The notes: generated from the letters alone by a model not told the origin. Positions 24,824 through 37,076 are shown, numbered from the stretch's first letter. The stretch is 64,000 bases of DNA from Gymnopus androsaceus JB14 (GCA_009733575.1 ML769582.1:1-64000); one strand, 5' to 3'. Translations and numbers: made by a program.

Positions 24824-25922
24824 CTACTGAAACAATCGAGCTAGCTCTTGAAAGTCTTGAACCACCACATCAAATTCTCCTCCCTCTGCTTTACTCTTCA
24901 CTTCCATCGCCTCAGCTCCCCGATCCTCCTGTGGACGACGCACATAAACCGTTTTCAGACCAACCTTTGCCGCGCCACGAAGATCCCAGACATGCGCGGC
25001 GACCATGGCGGCTTTGTGAGGTGTTTCGGCGAGCGACATGTTAGCGAGAGCGCCTTGGTAGGCGACTGGATTTCTAAAGGTCATTCAATGAACAAGTGAA
25101 CGAAAAATGAAAAACCGGAATAATACACACGGCTTGTAAGAATTAAAAAGTGAGCTTGAGAATACAACGTCCCAGGGTAGATCAGCGTGTTTTGCCTAGG
25201 GTGAATAAGTTATTTAATACCATCCCTACCAGGCGGAAGCGAGCAAACCGACCATATCTACGAGAAGGCGCACGTTTCCGTTGGATAATGCCGCGATAAT
25301 AACATTCTTCTTGAGCTCGTAAAGGCCCGGAACAGCGTCGGGCCAGCCTTTTAAGATTCGGGTAAATAGAGTAGATGATTATTAGGATGAGAGAAAACAT
25401 ATATACCGTTCAAGCGATGCCAGGCCAGGTTCAAGTTCACCCGGGCCTCCTCATTCAAGACCTTCCCTACATGCGACCACTTTGAAGAAGAGAGTATTTT
25501 TTCAAGGATCTGTCAGGGAGGTTCCATCGCGTGCTTCATGATATTACTCGGTGGTCTCAGATACCTCTCGATGCAAAACGTCAACATTGTTAGAACCACT
25601 TCCACCTTGAGCAATTCGGTTTCTATCACAGATTCGATTCGACTTCAGTTTGGGTATACTTGAACCAGATATCGACATACATATTCTCATAGTATCCTGT
25701 CCTCCATTCATCGGCGAATCCTTGCCATTCTTCCACGGAGACTAGCAGATTAAAAGTAAGTATTTTTTGGCAAGCTGTCGCAATGAGATCGAGCACAATC
25801 GAACCTTCAAGTGAATATTGCTTTCCAAGATCTTCGAGCGTTTTGGTTATTGAACTTCGCCAATCTACTACGGTTCCAAAGACGTCAAAAAGCAAAACTT
25901 GGACGCCCTGTAAGGCTGACAT
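24824..25922 (-). CDS. HAD-superfamily 2-haloacid dehalogenase-like hydrolase, 6 exons
   Basis: Minus-strand exons 25922-25681, 25622-25565, 25509-25407, 25347-25253, 25195-25131 and 25073-24824 sum to 270 codons. Introns are 55-59 bp. HAD motif I is LLFDVFGTVVDW with the nucleophile Asp at position 13. WPDAVPGLYELK and AALSNGN form motif II. Motif III is the lysine in LFNSYKPNP, and motif IV is MVAAHVWDLRGAA. This order and length match type II haloacid dehalogenases, which hydrolyse 2-haloalkanoic acids; the true fungal substrate is unknown. The fourth intron uses a weak GTCGGT donor, chosen because it yields DMAKHADLPWD in frame. The gene looks intact. Confidence 0.85.
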
Positions 25923-26824
25923 GCTCGAAGACTATGAGAACGAAAAGATTGTTGGAACAAATGCGTCAGCTGCTCGCAATTGCTACTAATATAGAACATT
26001 TCTCGCACCGTTTTCCGGGTGTGGGTGCATCAGAGAAGCCTAGGATTTCAAGCGCTTGTCCCGCCGCGGCGGCGCTAGCGCGCACTCTTTGAACCCAATC
26101 GGCCACCATTTCTGCGTGCTCAGTTCATCGCTTCCCAGCTCAAGCTTTAGATCTAACCGTCAGCTAATGACTGACAGATCCTTGACCAGTGATTGTTTGA
26201 CATTCTAGAGGTGAGTATTGCGTTTTCATATCGTTCTAATCCATTCCAACGTACCCTCCTTTCTTTCATTGCTTAGCTGCTTCTAAAGCCGCCTCTACAA
26301 CAGCTCTACAATATATAGTCAAAAACTGAACACGCGCACCTTCACTTTGGGAGCTTCAATAAGTTCGTAAAGGAAATGCAATGGTAGTGGTGAGTAAAAC
26401 AGCTATTATTTTGGATCCGGGTTGAACTCGAACTACAGCAGACTGTCATCTACGCAGAACGAAGGAGGAGCAGAATGTCTGCGTCCATGTGAACCCTTAG
26501 ACTAGGAACCCTTGAAACCCTTGGCATAGAAGTTAATAGAAGTTAATAGAATCCCCACGCCGCATATGACGCAGGATCTCTGTATGGGTTGCTCTCTGCT
26601 CTAATGGGTGGATCTGCTGGAGTGGATTGACGCTGGTTAGCTCGCCGCTTGCTTGACTGCTATAACTCTGGCTCTTGCTAACTCGATCAGCTTCCATTGC
26701 TTCGTCCACAGCAGCAATAGTTAGCGGTAGGAGATGCTATAAAGGGTTACCAAAGTGCGTAGCAACGTGTTCATTCACGTCTCTTTCCTCACGTATTAAT
26801 TTTCTTTCCATCTCTCTAGCAACG
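25923..26824. other. intergenic; 5' part of tandem-duplicated unit copy 1
   Basis: From about 26080 on, this matches 33831 onward, the start of copy 2, so it is the upstream region of the kinase gene inside the duplication. AGGAGATGCTATAAAGGG near 26729 is kept in both copies and contains a TATAAA, a likely core promoter. Confidence 0.5.
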
Positions 26825-29809
26825 ATGTTTTCTAAACTGCCTACTATCAATATGGACTCTCCAGTGGGACAGACTAGTTCAGAGCCTTCCTCACCTGTCG
26901 AGCCGCCTCGGTCTTTCCACAGACACACAGGCTCCGACCCCGCGCTGCCCCTGGGCCCCGTACCCAACAATTCGCTTACCCCTCCATCTAAACCTCACAG
27001 GCTAACCTTCGGATCCGCTGGTCATAGTCTCAGCCCTGATAGAGCATCCCGAATAGCCTCTGCTGGTAGTGTCAGTCGTGGGCGAGCTCGAAGTGCATAT
27101 CCGATCAATGTTTCCCCACCCTCTTCAAGGGAGAGTTCTCGCGAGTCTGATACCAGTCATTCATGGCGCAAGCTCTTTAGCCCTAGAGCATGGAGGGGAA
27201 CACCGTCGAAGAAGCATCTACCTGTTCCGAAGGAGCAGACAGATGCATATCTGAGGACCAAAATGGTATCGGTGCTGTCCTTTTCCATTTATATGTGTTG
27301 CTGAATGCTTTCTAGCGCGTTCAATTTGGCTGTCAAGTCGGTTCTCGAGGTGGCGCGCGTTGGTCTTGAGGTTGTCGCAGAGACGGGGGAAGTAATTCCC
27401 GTTCCAGGTCTTGCGATGGTGGCTAAATTGCTTTCGAATATCTGGGATGCAATCGATGATGTCGGGGTATGTCGTGTACATGTTCTAATATACTCTCTGT
27501 TCATATTTCCGCTTTTCTAGTCCAACCGACTTGCGTGTTTACGTCTAACTGCCCGCTGCGCAGACTTTCTCCTCGCTATATACGATGAGGTTCATGAGCA
27601 AGGGGATAAAGTCAAAGCCGAGCTCGACAAACCTCTCAAAAGACTCGAAAGGTAAGGACCTTCATCACCTCGCTCGAGTATTGCAACTGATGATACCCTG
27701 CAAAGTTCCTTCAATTTGATCTACGACCTGATGGTGGAATTGAGGGATCGACCGTTCTGGAAGCGGTTTGTCGAACGAGATGAAATTCTGAACGAGATTG
27801 AGAGGTGTCACGAGTCGTTGAATGACTGTATGGTCGTCTTCAATGTGAGCTCTACTTGGCGTTCTTGTGAAGCAAGGCTTACCAATTTTCATTCAGATAT
27901 CCATTCTCATGCGCATCGAGAAAAATACGTTGCGTCCCTCTAACCAGCTTGTTGAAGCAAGTCCGGGCACCTATTTGAGGGTTCGCAGGATGCACAACCC
28001 GCAGGCGAACTAGACCCTGTAGACGATGACGGATCAGGTCTCCACCAACTCCCCGATTCGCTTCATCACCTCCCGCCGCTGATGACCTAGCGATGACGGA
28101 CGCCGAGCGAATCCGAGACCGACTCCGTGCTCTCCAAGCATACCAAAACGAGCTCGACAAGGCAGCCGACATGACGGACTTACGTCAACTTTTGTCTGCG
28201 GCGCTGAACGCGAAAAGCAATGATGATATGCAAAGGGTCTTGCAGGTTGCCGGGAAGGATATGCCCACAGCTATTCCGGACGCTGTTGATGGTACTGGAA
28301 GGGAAGGGTTCGCATTGGAAAGCTCCCCCGAGTTCAGCAATGCGCTCGACACAGCAGCTTCCTCATACGAGGTCATTCACTTGGCCACTAGATGGGAAGC
28401 AGGCGAGTGTGTTGGATGGGGAGCACATAGAGTCGGATATTGCTGCGGTACAGCGTTTGGTGCAAGGGTATGATATGAATCTTCCCAGTTGGACTATCGA
28501 AAAGTACGTCTTGTCGATTCTGTTATGGAAGTTTTTGGGCGGTCTAACGAATTTACACAGGAGCGACATTATCTTCCAGGAGTTGATAGGCAGAGGGTTC
28601 TTCTCCAATGTATACAAAGGAACCTGGAGACACCGCGCTATCGCTATCAAAGTCCTTGAGAGGTCTACCAACCGTGAAACGTTCCTTGCTGAGGTCGCAG
28701 TATGGAAATCGCTCAACCATCCCAATGTCCTTCGGCTTTACGGTGCAAGCGATCCATCTCAAGACGTACCGCGGTTCCTCATCAGTCCGTACATGAGGAA
28801 TGGGTCTTTGCCAGAGTACTTGAAGCGATTGGAATGGGATGGAAGCATGGTTAGCGGAGCATCGATGGTTTCGGAGGTGTATGGTGATAGTTCTGAGCCT
28901 GATTTGCTCCGGTTCATGGTTGAGATTTCGAGAGCTATGGAGTACATGCACTCGGCGCATGTGGTTCATGGAGATCTCAAGGTACGTTTTTAACTCTTCT
29001 AAAAGTAACTCTTCCCTGATTAGTACCTGTGTGTTTTTAGGGAGCAAACGTTCTACTCGATAACGACCTCCGATGTGTACTAGCCGACTTTGGTCATAGC
29101 AAAAATATATCTCAGATCTCCTACAAAAACGCTAAACATGCCCGTACGTCGTTAGATCGTTCCTTCAGCACTAATCTTAACTAACGGTATATCCATACAC
29201 AGACGGACTTCGTTGGCAATCACCGGAGCTCATGGCTGAACATTCCCTCCTCACCAAGGAAAACGATGTATACGCATTTGGAATTACGTGTGTGGAAATA
29301 GTGACTTTCGGGAGTCTTCCCTGGCCAATGATGCCAGACGATGTAGTCAAGAAACTTGTTTTGGGTATGCGTCTACTTGTAGTTGAAGATCTGTTTCGCC
29401 AACTGAACCACACCCTCCCTCTACAGAAGAAAACTCCCGACCGCCGTTCCCTTCAAAGATCGTGGATCGTCTGGGTATTCGACAGGTCCTTGAGCGCTGC
29501 TGGAACGATAAAGTCATGGAACGGCCGACGTTTTCAGTAGTGGTTAAACACCTTGAGGGCCTGATGAGCGGGTTGTCGTTTTATCGTGATCGTCAGGCGG
29601 ACCTATTGAGTCCTGGCTCTGGCGGCTCTGGCTCTTCACCTCCCCAGCAATCCGCGCCTTTACCGAAACTATATTCGGACCCACCAACGGATATGCACGT
29701 ATCCGAAAGTTCTGTTCCCGGACGGATGGAGTCGTTTTCTGGGCTCAATAGAAGCGACACTGTGCGGCCTAGGGTACGTTCTGGTGATGAGCCTCCGTTT
29801 CTGGTCTAA
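26825..29809 (+). CDS. protein kinase with N-terminal MLKL/HeLo-like helical bundle
   Basis: ATG 26825 begins a Ser/Pro-rich N terminus. Exons 27338-27466, 27521-27651, 27706-27844 and the one from 27897 encode an all-helical region: VLEVARVGLEVVAETG, ...VAKLLSNIWDAIDDVG, LTARCADFLLAIYDEV, FWKRFVERDEILNEIERC. Its order and spacing resemble the four-helix N-terminal domains of MLKL/HeLo-like proteins. A linker follows, then the kinase domain (exons 28561-28981, 29041-29143, 29203-29364, 29427-29809). It shows GRGFFSNVYKG, the AIK lysine, HGDLKGANVL, ADFGHS and RWQSPEL, so the catalytic residues are present. Summed exons fit except for one base. At 27974-27976 there are three T where the paralogous copy 2 has four, and a fourth T restores the frame into EGSQDAQPAG. 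The exon 1-2 junction is uncertain. A helical bundle plus kinase is the architecture of metazoan MLKL; the role here is inference. Confidence 0.7.
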
Positions 29810-30267
29810 CAAACACTTTCAGTCTCAACCTCACTGCGTCGTCATCCACAGAATGATCATCAGGCGGACCAGATTTCTCTGCAAAGCCCAGACATTGATT
29901 TTCCGGTGCTTGATCTCTGTATATTGACGCGGAAGTTTGGTACTCGAAAGAAGGGGGAGACACTGTTAGTAACGATGCGCTTGAGCAAATAATATATGTA
30001 TTTTTGTTTGGAGTGGAAGCATTCCACACAGCTGTGTAATCGAGGTTCTGGGCGACGCTATACACGAATAATCCAAGAGGCTAGTAGACGGAACTCATGT
30101 ATGATCTCTGGCATGGTTCAAAAGTCTCTTCCATAGGTCGTCTTCTCAGCAATAACCTGTGCCAACGCTAACGCAGCAGTTACCACTTCCTCCCCTCCCT
30201 CCTTCGACCGACTTTCGACACGAACCCGATCTTTCTTTGCGTCTTTCGCAGAGAAGAACCCCGCATA
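29810..30267. other. spacer between kinase gene and its partial duplicate
   Basis: The 3' flank of the kinase gene. A minus-strand open frame near 30118-30303 ends in TAALALAQVIAEKTTYGRDF and looks protein-like, but it is too short to identify. The similarity to the kinase gene resumes abruptly at about 30268. Confidence 0.35.
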
Positions 30268-31408
30268 GAGTCGGATATTGCTGCGGTACAGCGTTTGGTG
30301 CAAGGGTATGATATGAATCTTCCCAGTTGGACTATCGAAAAGTACGTCTTGTCGATTCTTTTGTGGAAGTTTTTGGGCGGTCTAACGAATTTACACAGGA
30401 ACGACATTATCTTCCAGGAGCTGATAGGTAGAGGGTTCTTCTCTAATGTATACAAAGGAACCTGGAGACACCGCGCTATCGCTATCAAAGTCCTTGAGAG
30501 GTCTACCAACCGTGAAACGTTCCTTGCTGAGGTCGCAGTATGGAAATCGCTCAACCATCCCAATGTCCTTCGGCTTTACGGTGCAAGTGATCCATCTCAA
30601 GACGTACCGCGGTTCCTCATCAGTCCGTACATGAGGAATGGATCTTTGCCAGAGTACTTGAAGCGATTGGAATGGGATGGAAGCATGGTTAGCAGAGCAT
30701 CGATGGTTTCGGAGGTGTATGGTGATAGTTCTGAGCCTGATTTGCTCCGGTTCATGGTTGAGATTTCGAGAGCTATGGAGTACATGCACTCGGCGCATGT
30801 GGTTCATGGAGATCTCAAGGTACGTTTTTTAACTCTTCTAAAAGTAACTCTTCCCTGATTAGTACCTGTGTGTTTTTAGGGAGCAAACGTCCTACTCGAT
30901 AACGACCTCCGATGTGTACTAGCCGACTTTGGTCATAGCAAAAATATATCTCAGATCTCCTACAAAAACGCTAAACATGCCCGTATGTCGTTAGATCGTT
31001 CCTTCAGCACTAATCTTAACTAACGGTAATCCATACACAGATGGACTTCGTTGGCAATCACCGGAGCTCATGGCTGAACATTCCCTCCTCACCAAGGAAA
31101 ACGATGTATACGCATTTGGAATTACGTGTGTGGAAATAGTGACTTTCGGGAGTCTTCCCTGGCCAATGATGCCAGACGATGTAGTCAAGAATCTTGTTTT
31201 GGGTATGCGTCTACTGTATTGAAGAATCTGTTTCGCCAACTAAACCACACCCTCCCTCTACAGAAGAAAACTCCCGACCGCCGTTCCCTTCAAAGATCGT
31301 GGATCGTCTGGGTATTCGACAGGTCCTTGAGCGCTGCTGGAACGATAAAGTCATGGAACGGCCGACGTTTTCAGTAGTGGTTAAACACCTTGAGGGCCTG
31401 ATGAGCGG
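30268..31408 (+). pseudogene. second, truncated copy of the kinase domain
   Basis: This is nearly identical to 28430-29572, including intron positions, and differs by scattered substitutions and a few small indels in introns. It includes IESDIAAVQRLVQGYDMN, the glycine loop, HGDLK, ADFGHS and the C-lobe up to VVKHLEGLMSG. It has no N-terminal helical region and no start exon. At 31408 it joins the GTPase relic mid-domain and out of frame. It appears to be a recent local duplication of the kinase domain, probably untranslated as an independent protein. Confidence 0.7.
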
Positions 31409-33283
31409 GTGTTATTGGCAAGGTGCCGAATATTCCTTTCTTCCTAATCAATCCATCTCAATCGATCCGCAGTCTGGTGCGGGAAATCTGCCCTGATCAA
31501 TAGGGTCTTTGGAATTTCAGACCAGGCTGTTACGGTAGGCCTCATCATCTTGGTTTTTCCCTTCTCCTTATATCATCTTTTCGAAGAACATTTCTCACCG
31601 ATCTCACGGTGTGCATGACATTGAGAAAGAACTTACCTGGAAGTCTAACAAGCATGTTGTAATCCATGACTCGGAGGGTTTCGAGCACGGCGATGATGGG
31701 AAGAGGAAGATAGTGGAACAGTTTGTGGAAAACAGATTACAAATGGTGAAGCTCGCTGAGAGATTGCATGCCATTTGGTGAGTGAAACATTTTTAATAAC
31801 TAGCTAGTGTTTTCGAACTTCTGTTTTCTCAGGGTGTGTCTAGAAATACCTTGGTCAAACAGTCGACTCCTTGATCGCGGATTGAGCAGTTCTTGGAGTC
31901 CATCTCAGGCCGTGGTTAGTGATTTCTAATCATTTTTCGACCATTATTAATCTGTAACATTTACATCCAGCCCCTGTCGTTGTGGTTTTTACAAAGCTTG
32001 ACCTATTAGAGGAAAAAGTGGAAAGTGAACTTGATGATGCAGAGTCATCCTTGGATGATGATGCATTTGAGAGGAGGGCCAAGGAAGAGGTCGACTCCGC
32101 CCTTGAGGAACTTTGCTATATTCCCTTCAAGCGTAAAATCAATCATGATTATCCCTTCATCGCGGTATCAAGTATGTCATCTCCTTGCAAGTTTGTCCGC
32201 ACATTGTTGACCTAGTCACATAGACTTGGAGCGCCACGCAGACCGAATCGGGAAGCTCGTGAAGTTGACTTTGGAGAAGTGTGATGTCGAGAGTGCCTGG
32301 GTAGCTGTAGCAATCTCTCAGCGCGCCGAAGCAGTACTAAATATCAAGGCATCGATGAGGTATGTTCCCCATCCAGAAATCAACTTGAAGTCATTCAATT
32401 TTGCGCATCATTAGGATTGGAAGAAAGCGCAAGTTATTTGCTCTAAAACCAAAGATCTTTTTATGAATTGACTTTATGTGTACCTAGGCTACTGGAGAGG
32501 ACTTTTCTCTGACGTTTTCCTTGGGCTTTCGGTCCAAAAACTGATAACGGTCCTTCGCAAAGATATTGTAACGGTCTGGAATCTGAATGATAGAGATGAG
32601 GTACTTGATATCCTCCATCATCACCTATGCTGAAGTCTGAGAAATACGTCCTAAGCTTCTTCTGTCTGACAGGTTTCTTGAACGGTTGACTATTCTCGTG
32701 GAGGATCTGTCCAGTACTTCTTAAGCCCGTCTAATGCAATTTTTCCCGCGACTCATTACCTCCAACAGACAACCCGGAGAACCATATCATCTCACATACC
32801 AAGCGGTGAATTCTCTCGTTAAAACCCCCGCTGCCTTTCCTGTGGCTGCCCCTGTACTTGCGGTCGTATTCCTTGCCGAGTGGGTTTCAAGCTCGTATAA
32901 AAAGACGTAAGTGCTCTGTCAACACAAGTACACTACTGACGATAATATGCAGGAAAGAATCACTGCGTTGCCTCATGGGGTTTATCATTGACCTGACGCT
33001 TGTTATGGATGCTCTCTTTTACCTTACGAGAGACCGGACGGCGGTCTCCATTCGCCATATCAACCAAGCTATCGCTTTTTTCAAGAGTCGGAAAGCCAGA
33101 GTACATGACGAGATCAGAACCTGGGTTGGCCAGCTGTCTTCGGCTTTAAGCCATCTCAACCCGGACAATGCAGTGACGAAGATTGGCGATATCATCGAGA
33201 AGCATTGTATTAATCCTGAGGATGGATGCCCAATTGAAGCTTCAGAAGATGAGTGGGTATCACTTGAAAGTTTGAGACAATAG
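31409..33283 (+). pseudogene. P-loop GTPase, copy 1, disrupted
   Basis: This is almost identical to the intact GTPase at 38467-40462 but broken. The first exon and start codon are missing, replaced by the end of a kinase domain at 31408. The Walker A loop is frameshifted (three A at 31484-31486 versus four in the intact copy). A base is missing in the exon around 31880, where GATCGCGGATTGAGC replaces GATCGTGGTATTGAGC. The donor of the intron after SSTS has changed from GT to TT near 32723. The last exon (to 33283) is intact and still reads LRCLMGFIIDLTLVMDALFY to ESLRQ. The relic cannot make a working GTPase. Confidence 0.75.
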
Positions 33284-34546
33284 GGGCACACGAGGATCGA
33301 GGAATTTACCGGTACCAGAAATATGTCTTTTATACTGTTTGTACGATGTGCACGGAATTTAGGATTTAAGTTCGAAGGTTTGAAAATTTGGCACCAACTG
33401 CCCTCATCTTTATCCTATCAATAACCCGGCGACGCCATTTCCGCATGTATAATAGGCTGAGCAGCAGCGCGAGAATGATACCCAGAACCGAAGGGTGTCC
33501 CTGAAACCTCATTCTGGCAAGTTAGATTCAATGAAGAGCCTTAGGATTGCGCTGATCGGTGTTGTATTACTCGGTTGGGGAAAAGCGTGGAGAGCAGGAA
33601 CGTTTCATCGGACTCGCAGTTGAAGAGGCCTCGGAGGATAGGGGATGGGGGAAAAGTACCGAGAGGAGCATAAACTATAGCAGTTGTGGCTTTCGAATTC
33701 TTTGGTCCAGTTGATACTGTGTATGTGGTGAAAAGATGAAAGCAGCTAGCGCTTGAGGCATTTCAATTCGCTCACTAGCGCCACTTGGCGCTTTCACTGC
33801 CTGTATTTTGAACCTCAACGTTGAACGTTGAACCCAAGCGACTACCAGCTTTCCCGGCTCATCTCGTCGCTCCCCAGATTTGAAGTGAATGATCCTGATA
33901 AAATCTTCGGAGTATAGGTAAGTAAAGCGTTTTCATGCCAACGTACTACTAACATCCTTGCTTCGACTGTTTAGCCACTCCAAAACTCTCTAAAACTGCA
34001 TCTACAACCAGACATAGATAGTCCAAACCTGAATTCATAGAATACATTTCGAACCAATTGCGCACCTTCGCATCTGGGATCTTCAAGTTCGTGGTGAAGG
34101 AAATACAAGCGGTGATAGTAAGTCAAGCAGTTATTTTGGATCCGGGATGAACTGAGCTCATGATGCAGGGCCCTGAAACGACTATCCTAACCCGAGAAAT
34201 TCCAGCTCTAGCAGACTGCCATCTACTCCCATGGCCTGCAGATGGAAGTGACGTCTGTTCATAGCAGTTTCGGATATCCTCCACATTGCAGTGATGCAAG
34301 GATCTTTGTACTTTGTACCTTGCGTGGTTGCTCTCTGCTCTGATGCTGTCGTGGATTGAAGCTGTTTGGCGCCACTTGATCGACTGCGATACCTGAAACT
34401 GTGGCTCTTGCTACCCCAACTGCATTACCCTTTGTTCGTCCGTCTAAAGCAGCGAGAATATCAGCATTAGGAGATGCTATAAAGGGTTACCAAAGTACGG
34501 AGCAACGTGTTCACTTTCCTCATGTATTAATTTCTCTCTAGTAACG
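33284..34546. other. junction of the two duplicated units
   Basis: The 3' flank of GTPase copy 1 (matching 40463-40870 and then 41587-41745) runs into the upstream region of copy 2 (matching 26080-26824). No gene is seen. The promoter-like block AGGAGATGCTATAAAGGG recurs near 34471. Confidence 0.5.
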
Positions 34547-36070
34547 ATGTTTTCCAAACCACCTACTGTCAACATGCGCTCTGCAGCGGGACAGACTACT
34601 TCAAAGCCTTCCTCACCTGTCGACCTACCCCAGTCCTTTCACAGATATATATAGGCTCAGACCCCGCTGCCCCTGCCAGCAAATCTATTACTCCTCCATC
34701 TAAATTTCACCAGTCAAGCTTTTCATCTGCTGGTCAGAGCTCGGTTTTGGCCAATTAACTGCTGCTGGTAGTTTCAATCGTGGGCGAGCTCGAAGTGTAC
34801 ACATTCCGGTCAAGGTCAAGGGAGGGTTCTCGTGAATCGACAGATACCAATCAGAAGTTCTTTAAACTGGAGCGCGCAGGGGAACACCGTCGAAGAAGCA
34901 TCTACCTATGCGAAGGAGGCAGACCAGAATGCATATCTGAGAGACGAAAATGGTAGTGCGTATATCGTTTTCGCATTTTATATGTTGCTAATGCCTTGTA
35001 CGTTTAATTTGGCTGTCAAATCAGCCTCGAGGGAGCGCGCGTTGGTCTTGAGGTTGTCGAAGAGACGGGGGAAGATAATTCTGTCCAGGTTTGGAGTGGG
35101 TGGATAAATTGTTTCGCTGTGAGGATCTGGGATGCAATCGATGACGTCGGGTATGTCATGTTCATGTTCTAATATCCTCTCTGTTCATATTTCGCTTTTC
35201 TAGTCTAACCGACTGGCGTGTTTACGTTCACTGACCGCTGCACGGACTTTTCTCCTCGGTATACTACGACTGAGTTCATGAACAAGGGGATAAAGTTCAA
35301 AGCAGAGCTCGACAAACCCTCTCAAAAGACTTGAAAGGTAAGGACCTACCTTTATTGCCTGCGTTTGCAACTGAATAATCCCTGCAAAGTTCCTTCAACT
35401 CTTAATCCTTCGAACCTGATGGTGATTGAGGGGGGATCGACTGTTCTGGAAGGCGGTTTGTCGAATGAGATGAGATTCTGTAGGATCAGAGTGTCACGAA
35501 TCGTTGAATGGCGTGTATGGTCGTCTCAATTGTGAGCTCTACCTAGTTCTCTGAAGCAATGCTTACCGTTTTCATTCAGATATCCATCCTCATGCGCATC
35601 GAGAAAACACTTTTACTTCTCTAACCAGTTGTTAAGCAACCCCGGCTATTTTGAGGGTGCGCAGGTATGGTAGAACCCGCCAGGCGAACTAGATCGCGAC
35701 CGGTCAGGTCTCCACCAAATCCCCCCGATTCACTTCATCACCTCCCGCCCTGATGACCTAGCTACGGGACGCCGGCGAATTCGAGCGACGCCTCAGATAC
35801 AAAACTAGCTCTACAAGGCAGCCGACTATTGACGGACCTTCGTCAATTTTTCTTGTCTGGCGGCGCTGAACGCAAAGCGACATGATGATATGCAAAAGTT
35901 TGCAAGGTTCCGGAAGGATATGCCCACGGCTATTCGGATGCTGTTGAATGATACTGAAAGGAAGACGTATTGAAAAGCTCCCCCGAGCATCAGCAATTGC
36001 GCTCCGACACAGCAGATCCTATACGAGGTCATTCACTTGGCCACTGATGGGGAAGGCAGGCGAGTGTGTT
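34547..36070 (+). pseudogene. N-terminal half of the MLKL-like kinase, copy 2, decayed
   Basis: This matches 26825-28400 of the intact kinase gene. It starts with ATG TTT TCC AAA and MFSKPPTVNM and includes versions of the helical-bundle exons and the linker, but with many small insertions and deletions. The first exon stops soon after its start (TATATATAG near 34650). The match ends near 36070, before the kinase catalytic domain. That domain is absent, and a minisatellite follows directly. Confidence 0.7.
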
Positions 36071-36090
36071 GTATGGGGAGCACATATCTA

Positions 36091-36790
36091 CATTGGGGAG
36101 AGAGCCATGTCTGTGAGTCAAAGGAAACAAGCTGCTGAGCATAAACAGACTCTACATGAGCATAAACAGACTCACATCCTACATTGGGGAGAGAGCCATG
36201 TCTGTGAGTCAAAGGAAACAAGCTGCTGAGCATAAACAGACTCACATGCTACATTGGGGAGAGAGCCATGTCTGTGAGTCAAAGGAAACAAGCTGCTGAG
36301 CATAAACAGACTCACATCCTACATTGGGGAGAGAGCCATGTCTGTGAGTCAAAGGAAACAAGTTGCTGAGCATAAACAGACTCACATGCTACATTGGGGA
36401 GAGATCCATGTCTGTGAGTCAAAGAAAACAAGCTGCTGAGCATAAACAGACTCACATCCTACATTGAGGAGAGAGCCATGTCTGTGAATCAAAGGAAACA
36501 AGCTGCTGAGCATAAACAGACTCACATCCTACATTGGGCAGAGAGCCATGTCTGTGAGTTGAAGGAAACAAGCTGTTGAGCATAAACAGACTCACTCGCT
36601 ACATTGGGGAGAGAGCCATGTCTGTGAGTCAAAGGAAACAAGCTGCTAAGCGTAAACAGACTCACATGCTACATTGGGGAGAGAGCCATGTCTGTGAGTC
36701 AAAGGAAACAAGCTGCTGAGCATAAACAGACTTACATACTACATTGGAGAGAGCCATGTCTGTCAGCCAAAGGAAACAAGCTGCTATACA
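36091..36790 (+). repeat. 70-bp minisatellite, about 10 units
   Basis: The unit begins CATTGGGGAGAGAGCCATGT and continues CTGTGAGTCAAAGGAAACAA, then GCTGCTGAGCATAAACAGAC. Unit starts are at 36091, 36182, 36252, 36322, 36392, 36462, 36532, 36602, 36672 and 36742. The spacing is 70 bp, apart from a 21-bp internal duplication in the first unit. As 70 is not a multiple of three and the units contain stops, the array is non-coding. Confidence 0.95.
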
Positions 36791-37076
36791 ATAATCAACC
36801 GCACTGGCTATAATTGCTAATTAACCTCCTTTCATTTAAGCCCCATCTCACCTACCATCTATAACATTGTTCACATAATTATATCTCATAGTCAATCTCA
36901 TCACTCACCACTGAGATAATTAATGCTGCCATCATGTTTTTCAAATTTTCTGGTCCCCAAAATTCTTTATCTTCAGAGCCAATATGTTAGTGTTTGACCC
37001 TCTAAAAGCTCCTACATACTTTGTATTGTTCTGATGCCCTTCAAATCAGTGTGTGTTTTTTGACCAAGCTATTCAC
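36791..37076. other. intergenic
   Basis: AT-rich spacer between the minisatellite and the 3' end of the minus-strand GTPase. No gene is seen. Confidence 0.5.

Larger units (their letters stand above)
26080..33830 (+). repeat. tandem segmental duplication, copy 1
   Basis: A unit of kinase gene plus GTPase gene that recurs directly adjacent as copy 2. Matching landmarks are the promoter (26729 and 34471), the kinase N terminus (26825 and 34547), the GTPase body (31420-33283 and 38590-40462) and the 3' flank (33284-33680 and 40463-40870). The GTPase part is nearly identical. The kinase N-terminal part is much more diverged. Confidence 0.85.

Noticed and set aside
30118..30303. Minus-strand ORF ending ALALAQVIAEKTTYGRDF
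   Set aside because: Protein-like but only 61 codons; its 5' end runs into the duplicated kinase block and no family could be recognised.
30268..33283. A real kinase-GTPase fusion protein
   Set aside because: The junction at about 31408 is out of frame, the Walker A loop is frameshifted and there is no start exon, so a functional fusion is unlikely.
36033..36245. Minus-strand ORF crossing the 70-bp repeat
   Set aside because: The repeat unit is not a multiple of three and the frame closes in later units, so this is not a coding repeat.
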